Positions 29,980 to 38,969 of a stretch of DNA of 64,000 nucleotides are shown in pieces. The number at the start of each line of letters is the position of its first letter. Within the stretch, counting starts at the first letter, position 1. The notes below the pieces were generated by a model. It was not told the origin of the DNA and did no database searches. It saw only the letters and a list, made by a program, of their open reading frames with translations. The stretch is from Paracoccaceae bacterium (GTDB taxonomy: Bacteria > Pseudomonadota > Alphaproteobacteria > Rhodobacterales > Rhodobacteraceae): assembly GCA_019454225.1 (NCBI GenBank), contig CP075370.1:3157649-3221648 (forward strand), read 5' to 3'. A program made the translations under genes and the position numbers.

Positions 29980-30777
29980 ATGATCCACACCCCCCGATCC
30001 CCGCAACAGATCGTCGCCGACCGCGCCCGCTACGAGGAGCACCAGCGGCGCGGCCTGGAATCTGCGCCCCGGGCGTTGCCCGCCGCCAGCCCCCGCCCTG
30101 CCCCGGCCGCCGACCCCGGCCGCATCCTGCAGCGCGAGGACATCGCGGGCGGCTGGTACTGGACGACCGCGCTGCGGGCGGGCGAGGTGCTGCGGGTCGC
30201 GGGGGCGCCCGGCACATCGGTGTCGCTGGCGGCCTGGGCGGCGCGCGACACCTCCGAACGCATGAACCTGCCCGATACCGTGAAGGTTCAGTGGACGACC
30301 GACCTGCGCCGGGGCCGGGTGATCTTTTCGGACATGGGGCGCGTGATGCTGTCGATCACCGAGGACAGTTCGGGCGCCCATGACGTGCTGACCGGCGGGT
30401 CCGGCGCATCGCCTCCGGGCACCCCCGGCCGGCGCAGCACGCGCGACAACATGATGCTGGCCGCCGCCAAGCTGGGGCTGGACCGGCGCGACCTGCCGAT
30501 GCTGCTGACCCTGTTCGCCCCCGTCCGGGTCGATGCCGACGGGCGTCTCGGCTGGCGCGGCGCCCTGCTGTCCGGCGATGACTGGGTCGACCTGCGGGCC
30601 GAGATGGACCTTGTCCTGGCCCTGTCGAACACCCGCCATCCGATGGACCCCGCCACGGGCGCGGTTCCCGCCGTCACCGCCCTGCGGCTGGCCGCCGTTC
30701 CGGTGCCTGCCGACGACCTGTGCCGCACGGCGACGGCCGAGGCCATCCGGGGCTTCGAAAACAACGCCCGCGCCTGA
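29980..30777 (+). CDS. Urea amidolyase-associated protein 1, one subunit of carboxyguanidine deiminase CgdAB
   Basis: 265 residues, DUF1989-type. In guanidine-degrading bacteria the two urea-amidolyase-associated proteins form CgdAB, which converts carboxyguanidine to allophanate and ammonia. Visible family blocks are WYWTTALRAGEVLRV, FSDMGRVMLSITEDSSGAHD and NMMLAAAKLGLDRRDLPMLL. The position that is cysteine-rich in the partner subunit is DVLTGGSGASPPG here, so this subunit probably lacks that metal or active site. It lies between the ABC ATPase and its partner with 11-12 base gaps. Confidence 0.82.
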   Translation: MIHTPRSPQQIVADRARYEEHQRRGLESAPRALPAASPRPAPAADPGRILQREDIAGGWYWTTALRAGEVLRVAGAPGTSVSLAAWAARDTSERMNLPDTVKVQWTTDLRRGRVIFSDMGRVMLSITEDSSGAHDVLTGGSGASPPGTPGRRSTRDNMMLAAAKLGLDRRDLPMLLTLFAPVRVDADGRLGWRGALLSGDDWVDLRAEMDLVLALSNTRHPMDPATGAVPAVTALRLAAVPVPADDLCRTATAEAIRGFENNARA

Positions 30778-30788
30778 CGGAGGACCCG

Positions 30789-31385
30789 ATGGAACAGGTT
30801 CACGACATTCCCGCCGAACGCCCCTGGTCAGGACTGGTGCGCAAGGGCCAGACCATCCGCATCATCGACAGCCACGGCCAGCAGGCCATCGACACGATCT
30901 TCTACAATGCCCATGACCACGACGAACGCTATTCGGCGCAGGACACGATCCGCGAGGGCGGCGCGGCCTATATCACGACGGGCACCCGGATCATGTCGTC
31001 CGAGGGCCGGGTGATGCTGACCGTCACGGCCGACACCGCCGGGCGGCATGACACCTGCGCGGGCTGTTGCTCGTGCGAATCGAACACCGTGCGCTTCGGC
31101 CATGACACCCGATACCTTCACGCCTGCCGCGAGAACTTCATCCTGGAACTGGCACGGCACGGGATGGGCAAGCGCGACATCGTCGCCAACATCAACTTCT
31201 TCATGAACGTGCCGATCAGCCCGAACGGGGCCATGACCATCGATGACGGCATCTCGGCCCCCGGCGACCATGTGGAACTGCGGGCCGAGATGGACGTCCT
31301 CTGCGTCATCTCGAACTGCCCGCAGATCAACAACCCCTGCAACGGGTTCGATCCGACGCCGATCCGCGTCATCATCCGGGACTAG
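30789..31385 (+). CDS. Urea amidolyase-associated protein 2, second subunit of carboxyguanidine deiminase CgdAB
   Basis: 198 residues, DUF1989-type. It begins MEQVHDIPAERPWSGLVRKG and contains RIIDSHGQQAIDTIFYNAHD, GRVMLTVTADTAGRHDTCAG and CCSCESNTVRFGHDTRYLHA. The cluster of cysteines with adjacent His/Glu is a likely metal or catalytic site and is absent from the partner. ATG at 30789 has GGAGGA upstream. The operon context (riboswitch, carboxylase, allophanate hydrolase) points to carboxyguanidine as substrate rather than a urea pathway. Confidence 0.85.
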   Translation: MEQVHDIPAERPWSGLVRKGQTIRIIDSHGQQAIDTIFYNAHDHDERYSAQDTIREGGAAYITTGTRIMSSEGRVMLTVTADTAGRHDTCAGCCSCESNTVRFGHDTRYLHACRENFILELARHGMGKRDIVANINFFMNVPISPNGAMTIDDGISAPGDHVELRAEMDVLCVISNCPQINNPCNGFDPTPIRVIIRD

Positions 31386-31389
31386 GCCG

Positions 31390-34300
31390 ATGTTCGACAG
31401 GGTTCTGGTCGCCAACCGGGGCGAGATCGCCCTGCGCGTGATCCGCACGCTCAGGCGGATGGGCGTCGGGTCGGTCGCGGTATGGTCCGATGCCGACCGC
31501 TTCGCCCCCCATGTCGCGGCTGCCGATGCCGCGGTGCGGCTGGGCCCCGCCCCTGCCGCCGAAAGCTATCTGGATGCGGACGCGGTGATCGCGGCCTGCC
31601 GCGCCACCGGCGCGCAGGCGGTGCATCCGGGCTACGGCTTCCTGTCCGAGAACGCCGATTTCGCCGAACGGCTGGCCGACAGCGGCATCGTCTTCATCGG
31701 ACCCCGTCCCGACCATATCCGCGCCTTCGGCCTGAAGCACACCGCGCGGGATCTGGCGCGCGCGGCGGGGGTGCCGCTGCTGCCCGGGTCCGGCCTGCTG
31801 GCCGATGCCGATGCGGCGGCGCAGGCGGCGATGCAGGCGGGCTATCCGGTGATGCTGAAAAGCACTGCCGGGGGCGGCGGCATCGGCATGCAGCTTTGCG
31901 CCGACGAGGCGGCACTGCGCGCGGCCTTTGCCACGGTCCGGCGGACCGCGGCGGCCAGCTTCGGGGATGCGCGGGTCTATCTGGAACGCTTCGTCGCGCA
32001 GGCCCGGCATGTCGAGGTGCAGGTGTTCGGCGACGGCGCGGGCCGTGTCATGGCACTGGGGGAACGCGACTGTTCGTTGCAACGCCGCAACCAGAAGGTC
32101 ATCGAGGAAACCCCCGCCCCCGGCCTTCCGGCCACCCTGCGGGCAGACCTGCACCGCGCCGCAGTCGGGCTTTGCGCGTCGGTCGGCTACCTGTCCGCCG
32201 GAACGGTCGAGTTCCTGCATGACCCGCAGCGGCAGGAGGTCTATTTCCTCGAGGTCAATACCCGTCTCCAGGTCGAGCATCCGGTGACCGAGGCGGTGCT
32301 GGGCATCGACCTGGTGGAATGGATGGTCCGGCAGGCGGCGGGCGAGGCGGTGCTTCCCGATGCGCCGCCCGAACCGCAGGGTGCGGCCATCGAGGCGCGG
32401 CTTTACGCCGAGGCGCCGCACGCCGGTTTCCGCCCCTCGGCCGGGCGGCTGACCGAGGTGCGCTTTCCCGATGGCGTGCGCGTCGACGGCTGGATCGCCA
32501 CCGGCACCGAGGTCAGCGCGCATTACGACCCGATGCTGGCCAAGATCATCGTCCACGGCCCCGACCGCCCCTCGGCCATCGCCGCGCTGCGGGCGGCGCT
32601 GCGCGACACGCAGGTGGCGGGCATCGCCACCAATCTCGACTATCTGCGGGCCATCGCGGGGTCGGACGTGCTGGCATCCGGGCGCGTATCCACCACGGCG
32701 CTGCGCGACTTCGCCTTTGCGCCGCGCGGGATCGAGGTTCTGGTGCCCGGGCCGCAGACGACGTTGCAGGAATTGCCGGGGCGGCTCGGACTCTGGCATG
32801 TCGGGGTGCCGCCCTCGGGGCCGATGGACCCGCGGGGGTTCCGCAACGCAAACCGCCTGCTGGGCAACCCGCCGGACACGGCGGCGCTGGAGATGACCGT
32901 GTCGGGGCCGACGCTGCGCTTCCTTTCGCCGGCGCGCGTGGCGGTCGCGGGCGCCCGCATGCGGCTGGTGCTCGACGGCGCGGCGGTCGGCGGCCCGGTG
33001 GTCGATGTGCCCGCGGGTGCGGTGCTGGCCATCGGCGCCATCGATGGTCCGGGGCAGCGTGCCTATCTGGCGGTGGCGGGCGGCCTTGCCGCGCCGCAGG
33101 TGCTCGGCTCGCGGGCCTGCTTCGCGCTGGGGCAGTTCGGCGGCCACGGCACCGGACCGCTCAAGACCGGCGACCTCCTGTCGCTGGCCGACGCCCCGAC
33201 CGGCCCCCCCGCACCGCAGGAGCCCGCACCGCTGGGGCATGACTGGGACATCGCGGTGGTCTACGGCCCGCATGGCGCCCCCGATTTCTTCCGCGATGCC
33301 GACATCGCCACGCTGTTCTCGGCCCCCTACGAGGTGCATTTCAACTCTGCCCGCACCGGCGTGCGGCTGGTCGGCCCCGCACCCGCCTGGGCCCGGCCCG
33401 ATGGCGGCGAGGCCGGGCTGCATCCGTCGAACCTGCACGACAACGCCTATGCGGTGGGCGCGATCGACTTCACCGGCGACATGCCGATCATCCTGGGGCC
33501 GGACGGGCCAAGCCTCGGCGGCTTCGTCTGCCCTGCCGTGGTGACCGATGCGGACCTGTGGAAGGTCGGCCAGTTGCGCCCCGGCGACCGCGTGCGGTTC
33601 CACCCCGCCCCCCGCCCGTCCGACCCCGTGGCGGGGCCGGCGGTGCAGACGGCGGGATCGCCCGTGCTCTGGCAGGGCGGGGCCGGCGGCACCCCGGTGA
33701 CCTACCGGCGGCAGGGCGACGCCAACCTGCTGGTGGAATACGGCACGATGACGCTGGACATCGCGCTGCGGCTGCGCGTGCACCTGCTGATGCAGGCGGT
33801 GCAGGCGGCGGGGCTGCCGGTGATCGACCTGACACCGGGAATCCGGTCGCTGCAGCTGCACTACGATCCCGCCCGCATCGCCCGGCCCGACCTGATCGCC
33901 GAACTGGCGCGGATCGAGTCCACGCTGCCCGACGCGGCCGAGGTCACGGTGCCCAGCCGCACCGTCCACCTGCCGCTGTCCTGGAATGATCCGCAGGCCG
34001 AACTGGCGATGCGCAAGTATCAGGACCTGGTCCGCCCGAATGCGCCATGGTGCCCGTCGAACATCGAATTCATCCGCCGCATCAATGGCCTGCCGGACGA
34101 GGCGGCGGTGCGGCGGATCGTGTTCGACGCCGACTATCTGGTGATGGGGCTTGGCGATGTGTATCTCGGCGCACCGGTGGCGACGCCGGTCGATCCCCGG
34201 CACCGGCTGGTGACCACGAAGTACAACCCCGCCCGCACCTGGACGCCCGAGAATGCGGTGGGCATCGGGGGGGCCTACATGTGCATCTACGGGATGGAGG

Positions 34301-34896
34301 GGCCGGGCGGCTACCAGCTGGTCGGGCGGACGATCCAGGTCTGGAACACCTGGGCGGCCCGGGGACCGTTCCGCGAGGCGCCATGGCTGCTGCGGTTCTT
34401 CGACCGCATCCGCTTCTATCCCGTCGACGCGCAGGATCTGGCCGAGGCGCGCGCCGCCTTTCCGCACGGCGCCTGGCCGGTGCGCATCGAACAGGGAACG
34501 TTCCGCTGGGCCGACGAACAGCGCCGGATGCTGGCGGATGCAGGTGACATCGCGGCCTTCAAGACCCGCCAGCAGGCCGCCTTCGAGGCCGAGCGCCAGC
34601 GCTGGAAAGAGGCCGGGCTGGATACGTTCGTGTCCGACGAGGGGCCGCCCGCCCCTGCGGGCGGCGTGCCCGCCGGGCTGACCGGGGTCGAAAGCCCGGT
34701 GCCCGGAAACCTGTGGAAATATCTCGTGGCCGCCGGGGAACGGGTGGCATCGGGCGACCGCATCGCCATTGTCGAGTCGATGAAGATGGAAATCGCCGTC
34801 CACGCCCCCGCCGCCGGGCGCCTGACCGAGCTTCGCGCGGTGCCGGGGCGCTCCCTTCGCGCGGGCGACATCCTTGCCGTGATGGAGACCGAATGA
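31390..34896 (+). CDS. Biotin-dependent guanidine carboxylase (often annotated urea carboxylase)
   Basis: 1168 residues. It carboxylates guanidine (or urea) with ATP and bicarbonate. Domain order: biotin carboxylase (about 1-450) with MFDRVLVANRGEIALRVIRT, an ATP-grasp loop STAGGGGIGMQL and EVNTRLQVEHPVTE; a KipA/KipI-like carboxyltransferase (about 460-1080) with WHVGVPPSGPMDPRGF and GDMPIILGPDGPSLGGF; and a biotin carrier domain (about 1095-1168) with the biotinyl lysine in VESMKMEIAV. No fused amidase is present. The riboswitch and CgdAB neighbours make guanidine the likelier substrate; sequence alone cannot prove it. Confidence 0.88.
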   Translation: MFDRVLVANRGEIALRVIRTLRRMGVGSVAVWSDADRFAPHVAAADAAVRLGPAPAAESYLDADAVIAACRATGAQAVHPGYGFLSENADFAERLADSGIVFIGPRPDHIRAFGLKHTARDLARAAGVPLLPGSGLLADADAAAQAAMQAGYPVMLKSTAGGGGIGMQLCADEAALRAAFATVRRTAAASFGDARVYLERFVAQARHVEVQVFGDGAGRVMALGERDCSLQRRNQKVIEETPAPGLPATLRADLHRAAVGLCASVGYLSAGTVEFLHDPQRQEVYFLEVNTRLQVEHPVTEAVLGIDLVEWMVRQAAGEAVLPDAPPEPQGAAIEARLYAEAPHAGFRPSAGRLTEVRFPDGVRVDGWIATGTEVSAHYDPMLAKIIVHGPDRPSAIAALRAALRDTQVAGIATNLDYLRAIAGSDVLASGRVSTTALRDFAFAPRGIEVLVPGPQTTLQELPGRLGLWHVGVPPSGPMDPRGFRNANRLLGNPPDTAALEMTVSGPTLRFLSPARVAVAGARMRLVLDGAAVGGPVVDVPAGAVLAIGAIDGPGQRAYLAVAGGLAAPQVLGSRACFALGQFGGHGTGPLKTGDLLSLADAPTGPPAPQEPAPLGHDWDIAVVYGPHGAPDFFRDADIATLFSAPYEVHFNSARTGVRLVGPAPAWARPDGGEAGLHPSNLHDNAYAVGAIDFTGDMPIILGPDGPSLGGFVCPAVVTDADLWKVGQLRPGDRVRFHPAPRPSDPVAGPAVQTAGSPVLWQGGAGGTPVTYRRQGDANLLVEYGTMTLDIALRLRVHLLMQAVQAAGLPVIDLTPGIRSLQLHYDPARIARPDLIAELARIESTLPDAAEVTVPSRTVHLPLSWNDPQAELAMRKYQDLVRPNAPWCPSNIEFIRRINGLPDEAAVRRIVFDADYLVMGLGDVYLGAPVATPVDPRHRLVTTKYNPARTWTPENAVGIGGAYMCIYGMEGPGGYQLVGRTIQVWNTWAARGPFREAPWLLRFFDRIRFYPVDAQDLAEARAAFPHGAWPVRIEQGTFRWADEQRRMLADAGDIAAFKTRQQAAFEAERQRWKEAGLDTFVSDEGPPAPAGGVPAGLTGVESPVPGNLWKYLVAAGERVASGDRIAIVESMKMEIAVHAPAAGRLTELRAVPGRSLRAGDILAVMETE

Positions 34897-36689
34897 TGCT
34901 GCCCGCCATGCTGACCCTGCCCGCCCTCGACGCCGCCTATGCGGCGGGCGCCACGCCCCTGGACATGGTGGAAGAGGTGATCGCCCGACGCGCCGCCCTT
35001 GCCGCGCGGGATCCGGCGGTGTTCATCACCGCTACCCCCGACGGCGACCTGCGCGCCGCCGCGCGGGCGCTGATGGCCGGGCCGCGCGACCTGCCGCTCT
35101 GGGGCATTCCCTTTGCGGTCAAGGACAACATCGACGTGGGCGGGCTGCCCACCACCGCCGCCTGCCCGGCCTATGCCTATCTGCCGGGCGGCGACGCCAC
35201 CGCCGTTGCCCGGCTGCGCGCGGCGGGCGCGATCGTGATCGGCAAGACCAACCTCGACCAGTTCGCCACCGGGCTGAACGGCACGCGGTCGCCCTACGGC
35301 GCGCCGCGCTCGGTGTTCGACCCCGACCATGTGTCCGGCGGCTCGTCCTCGGGCTCGGCGGTGGCGGTGGCGGCCGGGCTTTGCGCCTTTTCCCTCGGCA
35401 CCGACACCGCCGGCTCGGGCCGGGTGCCCGCCGCCTTCAACAATCTCGTGGGGGTGAAGCCCACCCCGGGCCTCGTGCCGAACACCGGCGTGGTGCCCGC
35501 CTGCCGGTCGGTCGATGTGATCACCGTCTTTGCCGGAACGGTCGCCGATGCCGCCGCCGTCCGCCGCGTGATGGACGGGCTGGACCGCGCCGATCCGTTC
35601 TCGCGCCCGGCCGCGCCCGTCGGGCTGCCACCCCGCCCGCGCATCGGCATCCTGACCGGCGCCGAGCGTGCGTTCTACGGCAACACCGAGGTCGAGGCGC
35701 TCTATGACGCGGCCCTTGCCCGGGCCGAACGCCTGGGCGCAACGCTCGTGCCGTTCGACTATGCCCCATTCCGCGAGGCGGCGTCGCTGCTTTACGACGG
35801 TCCCTGGGTGGCCGAGCGGCTGGCCGCGGTCGAGGGGTTTCTGGCCACCAACGCCGCGGATTTCGACCCCACCGTCCGCAGCATCATCGAGGGCGCGCGG
35901 ACGCGCACGGCGGTCGAGGCATTCCGCGGGCGCTACCGGCTGGAAGAGCTGCGGCACGCGGTTGCGCCGGTCTGGGAAGCGGTCGACCTGCTGCTGCTGC
36001 CCACCTCGCCCACCACCTGCCGCGTCGACGAGATGCTGGCCGATCCCGTCGCCCGAAACAGCCAGTTCGGACGCTACACCAACTTCGCGAACCTGCTGGG
36101 ATACGCCGCCATCGCGGTGCCTGCGGGGTTCGGGCCCTCGGGCCTGCCCGCCGGTGTCACGCTGGTCGGGCCCGCCTTCAGCGACGACGCCCTGGTGCCC
36201 TTCGCCGCCGCGATGCATGCCGCCGCGGCCTGCGGCATGGGACACGACCGTTCGGCGCCCCTGCCCCCCGCCCCGGCGCCCGAAATCCCCGACGGCATGA
36301 TCCCGATCCTTGTCGTCGGCGCGCATCTGTCGGGCATGCCGCTGAACGGCGAGCTGACGGGGCCGGGCGGGGTGCTGGTCGGCGCGGCGACCACCGCACC
36401 CGGCTATCGCCTCTATGCGCTGCCCGGCACCGTGCCCGCGAAGCCGGGGATGATCCTCGATCCGGCCTTCTCCGGCCCCGGCATCGCGGTCGAACTCTGG
36501 GCGCTGCCGCCGGCCGCCTTCGGCGCCTTCGCGGCCCGCATCCCGGCGCCGCTGGGCCTCGGCAAGGTCACGCTGTCCGACGGCCGGGCCTTTCCCGGCT
36601 TCCTGTGCGAGGCGCATGCCGTCGCGGACGCGGTCGAGGTCACGTCCTTCGGCGGCTGGCGGGCCTGGCTGGCCCAGGGGGCGGCATGA
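34893..36689 (+). CDS. atzF: Allophanate hydrolase
   Basis: 598 residues, amidase-signature enzyme with the extra C-terminal domain typical of AtzF. It breaks allophanate into ammonia and carbon dioxide. The Ser-Ser-Lys triad is visible: Lys77 in PFAVKDNIDVG, Ser151 in SGGSSSGSAVAVA, and nucleophile Ser175 in GTDTAGSGRVPAA. The C-terminal domain (about 440-598) contains VVGAHLSGMPLNGELTGPGG, as in other allophanate hydrolases. The start overlaps the carboxylase stop (ATGA). Its product step is shared by guanidine, urea and biuret breakdown, so it may also serve the next operon. Confidence 0.93.
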   Translation: MMLPAMLTLPALDAAYAAGATPLDMVEEVIARRAALAARDPAVFITATPDGDLRAAARALMAGPRDLPLWGIPFAVKDNIDVGGLPTTAACPAYAYLPGGDATAVARLRAAGAIVIGKTNLDQFATGLNGTRSPYGAPRSVFDPDHVSGGSSSGSAVAVAAGLCAFSLGTDTAGSGRVPAAFNNLVGVKPTPGLVPNTGVVPACRSVDVITVFAGTVADAAAVRRVMDGLDRADPFSRPAAPVGLPPRPRIGILTGAERAFYGNTEVEALYDAALARAERLGATLVPFDYAPFREAASLLYDGPWVAERLAAVEGFLATNAADFDPTVRSIIEGARTRTAVEAFRGRYRLEELRHAVAPVWEAVDLLLLPTSPTTCRVDEMLADPVARNSQFGRYTNFANLLGYAAIAVPAGFGPSGLPAGVTLVGPAFSDDALVPFAAAMHAAAACGMGHDRSAPLPPAPAPEIPDGMIPILVVGAHLSGMPLNGELTGPGGVLVGAATTAPGYRLYALPGTVPAKPGMILDPAFSGPGIAVELWALPPAAFGAFAARIPAPLGLGKVTLSDGRAFPGFLCEAHAVADAVEVTSFGGWRAWLAQGAA

Positions 36690-36761
36690 CGCGGCTGTGG
36701 CGGTTCCTGTTCGCGGTCCTTGCGGCCCGCGCACGCGGCATGGGCCTGCCGGTCCCGCCGG

Positions 36762-37664
36762 TCACTGATAGCGCGCGTCCAGTTCCCGCCCCATCTGCAC
36801 CGCGAACTTCGCCGCCGCCACCGGCAGCGCCCGCCCCCGCAACTGGCACAGATACAGCCGGCCCTCCGGCACGTCGCGCACATCCACCGGGCGCGACACC
36901 GTCGGTCCCGCCAGCCCGTCCGGCGGCAGGCCGATCGGAATCTGGAAGGTGACAAGCCGTTCCTGCGCCGGATAGAGGCGCAGGAACTCGAAATTGTCGC
37001 TTTCCAGCACGACGGGCAGCCGCACCGAGGATTTCACCAGCGCCAGGTCGATCAGGTGGCGCACGCCATACTGTGCGGTGGGCAGGCCGACCGGCCATGC
37101 CGCGCAATCGCGCAGCCGCACCACCGGCCGCAGCGACAGCGGGTGGTCGGCCTGCATCACCGCATGGATCGGCTGTCGCGCCGCAGCCAGGATCTGGACC
37201 TCCGACAGGCGGACCGGCTCGAAGATCAGCGCGATGTCGGCGGCATGTTCGATCAGCGCGGCCTCGGCCGCCGCGCGGTCGCGCACCCTGACCTCGAAGG
37301 TCACGCCCGGATGCTCGCGGCGATAGCGCCCGATCTCGGCCGGCAGGAAGAACGGCAGCAACGCCTGCGAACAGGCGATCGACACATGCCCGCGCCGCTC
37401 GCCGGCAAGATCGGCGATCTGGCTCTGCAGTTTGGCAAAGTCCGATGCCTGGCCACGCAGGTAATGGATCATCAGCTCGCCCGCCGTCGACAGCCGCACG
37501 CCACGCGGCAGCCGTTCGAAGACCGGCACGCCCAGCTCGGCCTCCAGCGCCAGCACGCGCCGGTTCAGCGCGGTCGAGGTCAGCCCCAGACCCTCGGCCG
37601 CCTTGCGGATCGACCCGGCGCGGGCCACCGCGTCGATGAACTGCAGGGGGGTAAGCTGGCGCAT
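36762..37664 (-). CDS. LysR-family transcriptional regulator
   Basis: 300 residues. The helix-turn-helix is LTPLQFIDAVARAGSIRKAA to GLTSTALNRRVLALEAELGV, followed by a typical effector domain (GHVSIACSQALLPFFLPAEI). It is convergent with the guanidine operon and divergent from the BMP transporter operon. Two phased palindromes lie in the shared promoter region. The likely role is to control the transporter/hydrolase operon in response to its substrate; the effector is unknown. Confidence 0.9.
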   Translation of the reverse strand: MRQLTPLQFIDAVARAGSIRKAAEGLGLTSTALNRRVLALEAELGVPVFERLPRGVRLSTAGELMIHYLRGQASDFAKLQSQIADLAGERRGHVSIACSQALLPFFLPAEIGRYRREHPGVTFEVRVRDRAAAEAALIEHAADIALIFEPVRLSEVQILAAARQPIHAVMQADHPLSLRPVVRLRDCAAWPVGLPTAQYGVRHLIDLALVKSSVRLPVVLESDNFEFLRLYPAQERLVTFQIPIGLPPDGLAGPTVSRPVDVRDVPEGRLYLCQLRGRALPVAAAKFAVQMGRELDARYQ

Positions 37665-37681
37665 CCGGACCCCGACCTAGT

Positions 37682-37719
37682 GCTGCAATATTTGCAGCGA
37701 TCTGCTGCATTCTTAGCAG
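37682..37719. promoter_or_regulatory. Two phased LysR-type operator palindromes
   Basis: GCTGCAATATTTGCAGC (37682-37698) is a perfect palindrome with the LysR T-N11-A pattern. A second site, CTGCATTCTTAGCAG (37705-37719), has the same half-sites and length with a degenerate centre. Their centres are 22 bases apart, two DNA turns. This matches the recognition-site plus activation-site layout of LysR regulators, in the gap between the LysR gene and its probable target operon. Confidence 0.7.
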
Positions 37720-37813
37720 GAGACAGCATCGGTTCAAGGCCGCAACGTGACTCGCAAGATTCGCCGCCGCACCGCAGCATCCGCATTCCGCACCCTGTCC
37801 GACGAGGTAGCCC

Positions 37814-38953
37814 ATGATCCGCCGCCCTTCCCTGTCCCTGCCGCCCCTGTCGCGCCGCCGCTTCCTGTCGGGCGCCGCCGCGCTGACCGGGGCCGCCACC
37901 CTGTCCGGCCTTCCCCTGCCCGCGCGGGCGCAGGCCGGGCTGACCGTGGGCTTCATCTATGTCGGGCCGAAGGATGACTTCGGCTACAACCAGGCCCATG
38001 CCGAAGGCGCGGCGGCGGTCAAGGCGATGGCCGGCGTGACGGTGGTCGAGGAAGAGAACGTCGCCGAAACCATCGACGTGCAGAAGTCGATGGAATCGAT
38101 GATCAACCTCGACGGCGCGTCGCTGATCTTCCCCACCTCCTTCGGCTATTTCGACCCCCACATCCTCGCCGTGGCGCCGAAATACCCCGAGGTGCGGTTC
38201 CAGCACGCGGCGGGCCTGTGGTCGGCCGACAAGCATCCGGCGAACGTCGGCAGCTACTTCGGCTACATCGGCATGGGACAGTACCTGAACGGCATCGCCG
38301 CCGGCCACACGACGAAGACGAAGAAGATCGGCTTCGTCGCCGCCAAACCCATTCCGCAGGTCCTGCTGAACATCAACTCGTTCCTGCTGGGCGCCCGCGC
38401 GGTCGATCCGGCGATCACCTGCCAGGTCATCTTCACCGGCGAATGGTCGCTGGCGGTGAAGGAGGCCGAGGCCACGAACGCGCTGGCCGACGCGGGCTGC
38501 GATGTCATCACCTGCCACGTCGACGGCCCCAAGGTGGTCATCGAGACGGCGGCGGCGCGGGGCTGCTTCGTGTGCGGCTACCACGCCAACCAGTCGGCGC
38601 TCGCGCCCGAGAAATACCTGACCGGCGCAGAATGGAACTGGGCAGGGGTCTATACCGGCATGGTGCAGACCATGCTGGACGGCGGAACCATCGAAAACTT
38701 CGTGCGCGGCGGCCTGACCGAAAGCTTCATCAAGATGTCGCCGCTCGGCCCCGCCGTGCCCGACGCGGGCCGCGCCCAGTTCGAGGCCACGATGGCCGAG
38801 ATCATGAAGGGCGGCTTTGCCGTCATCAAGGGACCGCTCAGCGACAACGCGGGCAACGTGATCCTGTCCGAGGGCCAGGCCCAGGTGGAAACCGACATCG
38901 CGCTGGAAAGCATGGGCTATCTGGTCGAGGGCGTGCTCGGCTCGACCTCGTGA
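37814..38953 (+). CDS. BMP-family ABC transporter substrate-binding protein
   Basis: 379 residues. The twin-arginine signal peptide contains SRRRFLSGAAALTG and ends near PARAQA, so export is probably by Tat. The mature protein has the BMP/PnrA fold (VGFIYVGPKDDFGYNQAHAE, SLIFPTSFGYFDPH, QHAAGLWSADKHPANVGSYF). Family members bind nucleosides or other small ring and urea-like compounds. The GAGG ribosome site precedes the ATG at 37814. The hydrolases in the operon suggest biuret, triuret or a related imide as ligand; this is inference. Confidence 0.87.
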   Translation: MIRRPSLSLPPLSRRRFLSGAAALTGAATLSGLPLPARAQAGLTVGFIYVGPKDDFGYNQAHAEGAAAVKAMAGVTVVEEENVAETIDVQKSMESMINLDGASLIFPTSFGYFDPHILAVAPKYPEVRFQHAAGLWSADKHPANVGSYFGYIGMGQYLNGIAAGHTTKTKKIGFVAAKPIPQVLLNINSFLLGARAVDPAITCQVIFTGEWSLAVKEAEATNALADAGCDVITCHVDGPKVVIETAAARGCFVCGYHANQSALAPEKYLTGAEWNWAGVYTGMVQTMLDGGTIENFVRGGLTESFIKMSPLGPAVPDAGRAQFEATMAEIMKGGFAVIKGPLSDNAGNVILSEGQAQVETDIALESMGYLVEGVLGSTS

Positions 38954-38969
38954 CGGAAGGGACGGGCCG

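Noticed and set aside
31372-34803. A 1143-codon frame antisense to the guanidine carboxylase gene
   Set aside because: High GC creates long antisense frames. The translation is His/Arg/Gly-rich, without domains, whereas the + strand gene has every carboxylase motif.
36686-36952. Open frame overlapping the atzF stop (ATGA) and running into the LysR gene on the opposite strand
   Set aside because: Its sequence becomes a Pro/Ala/Arg-rich antisense translation of the LysR gene, with no family-like features. Only the overlap is suggestive.
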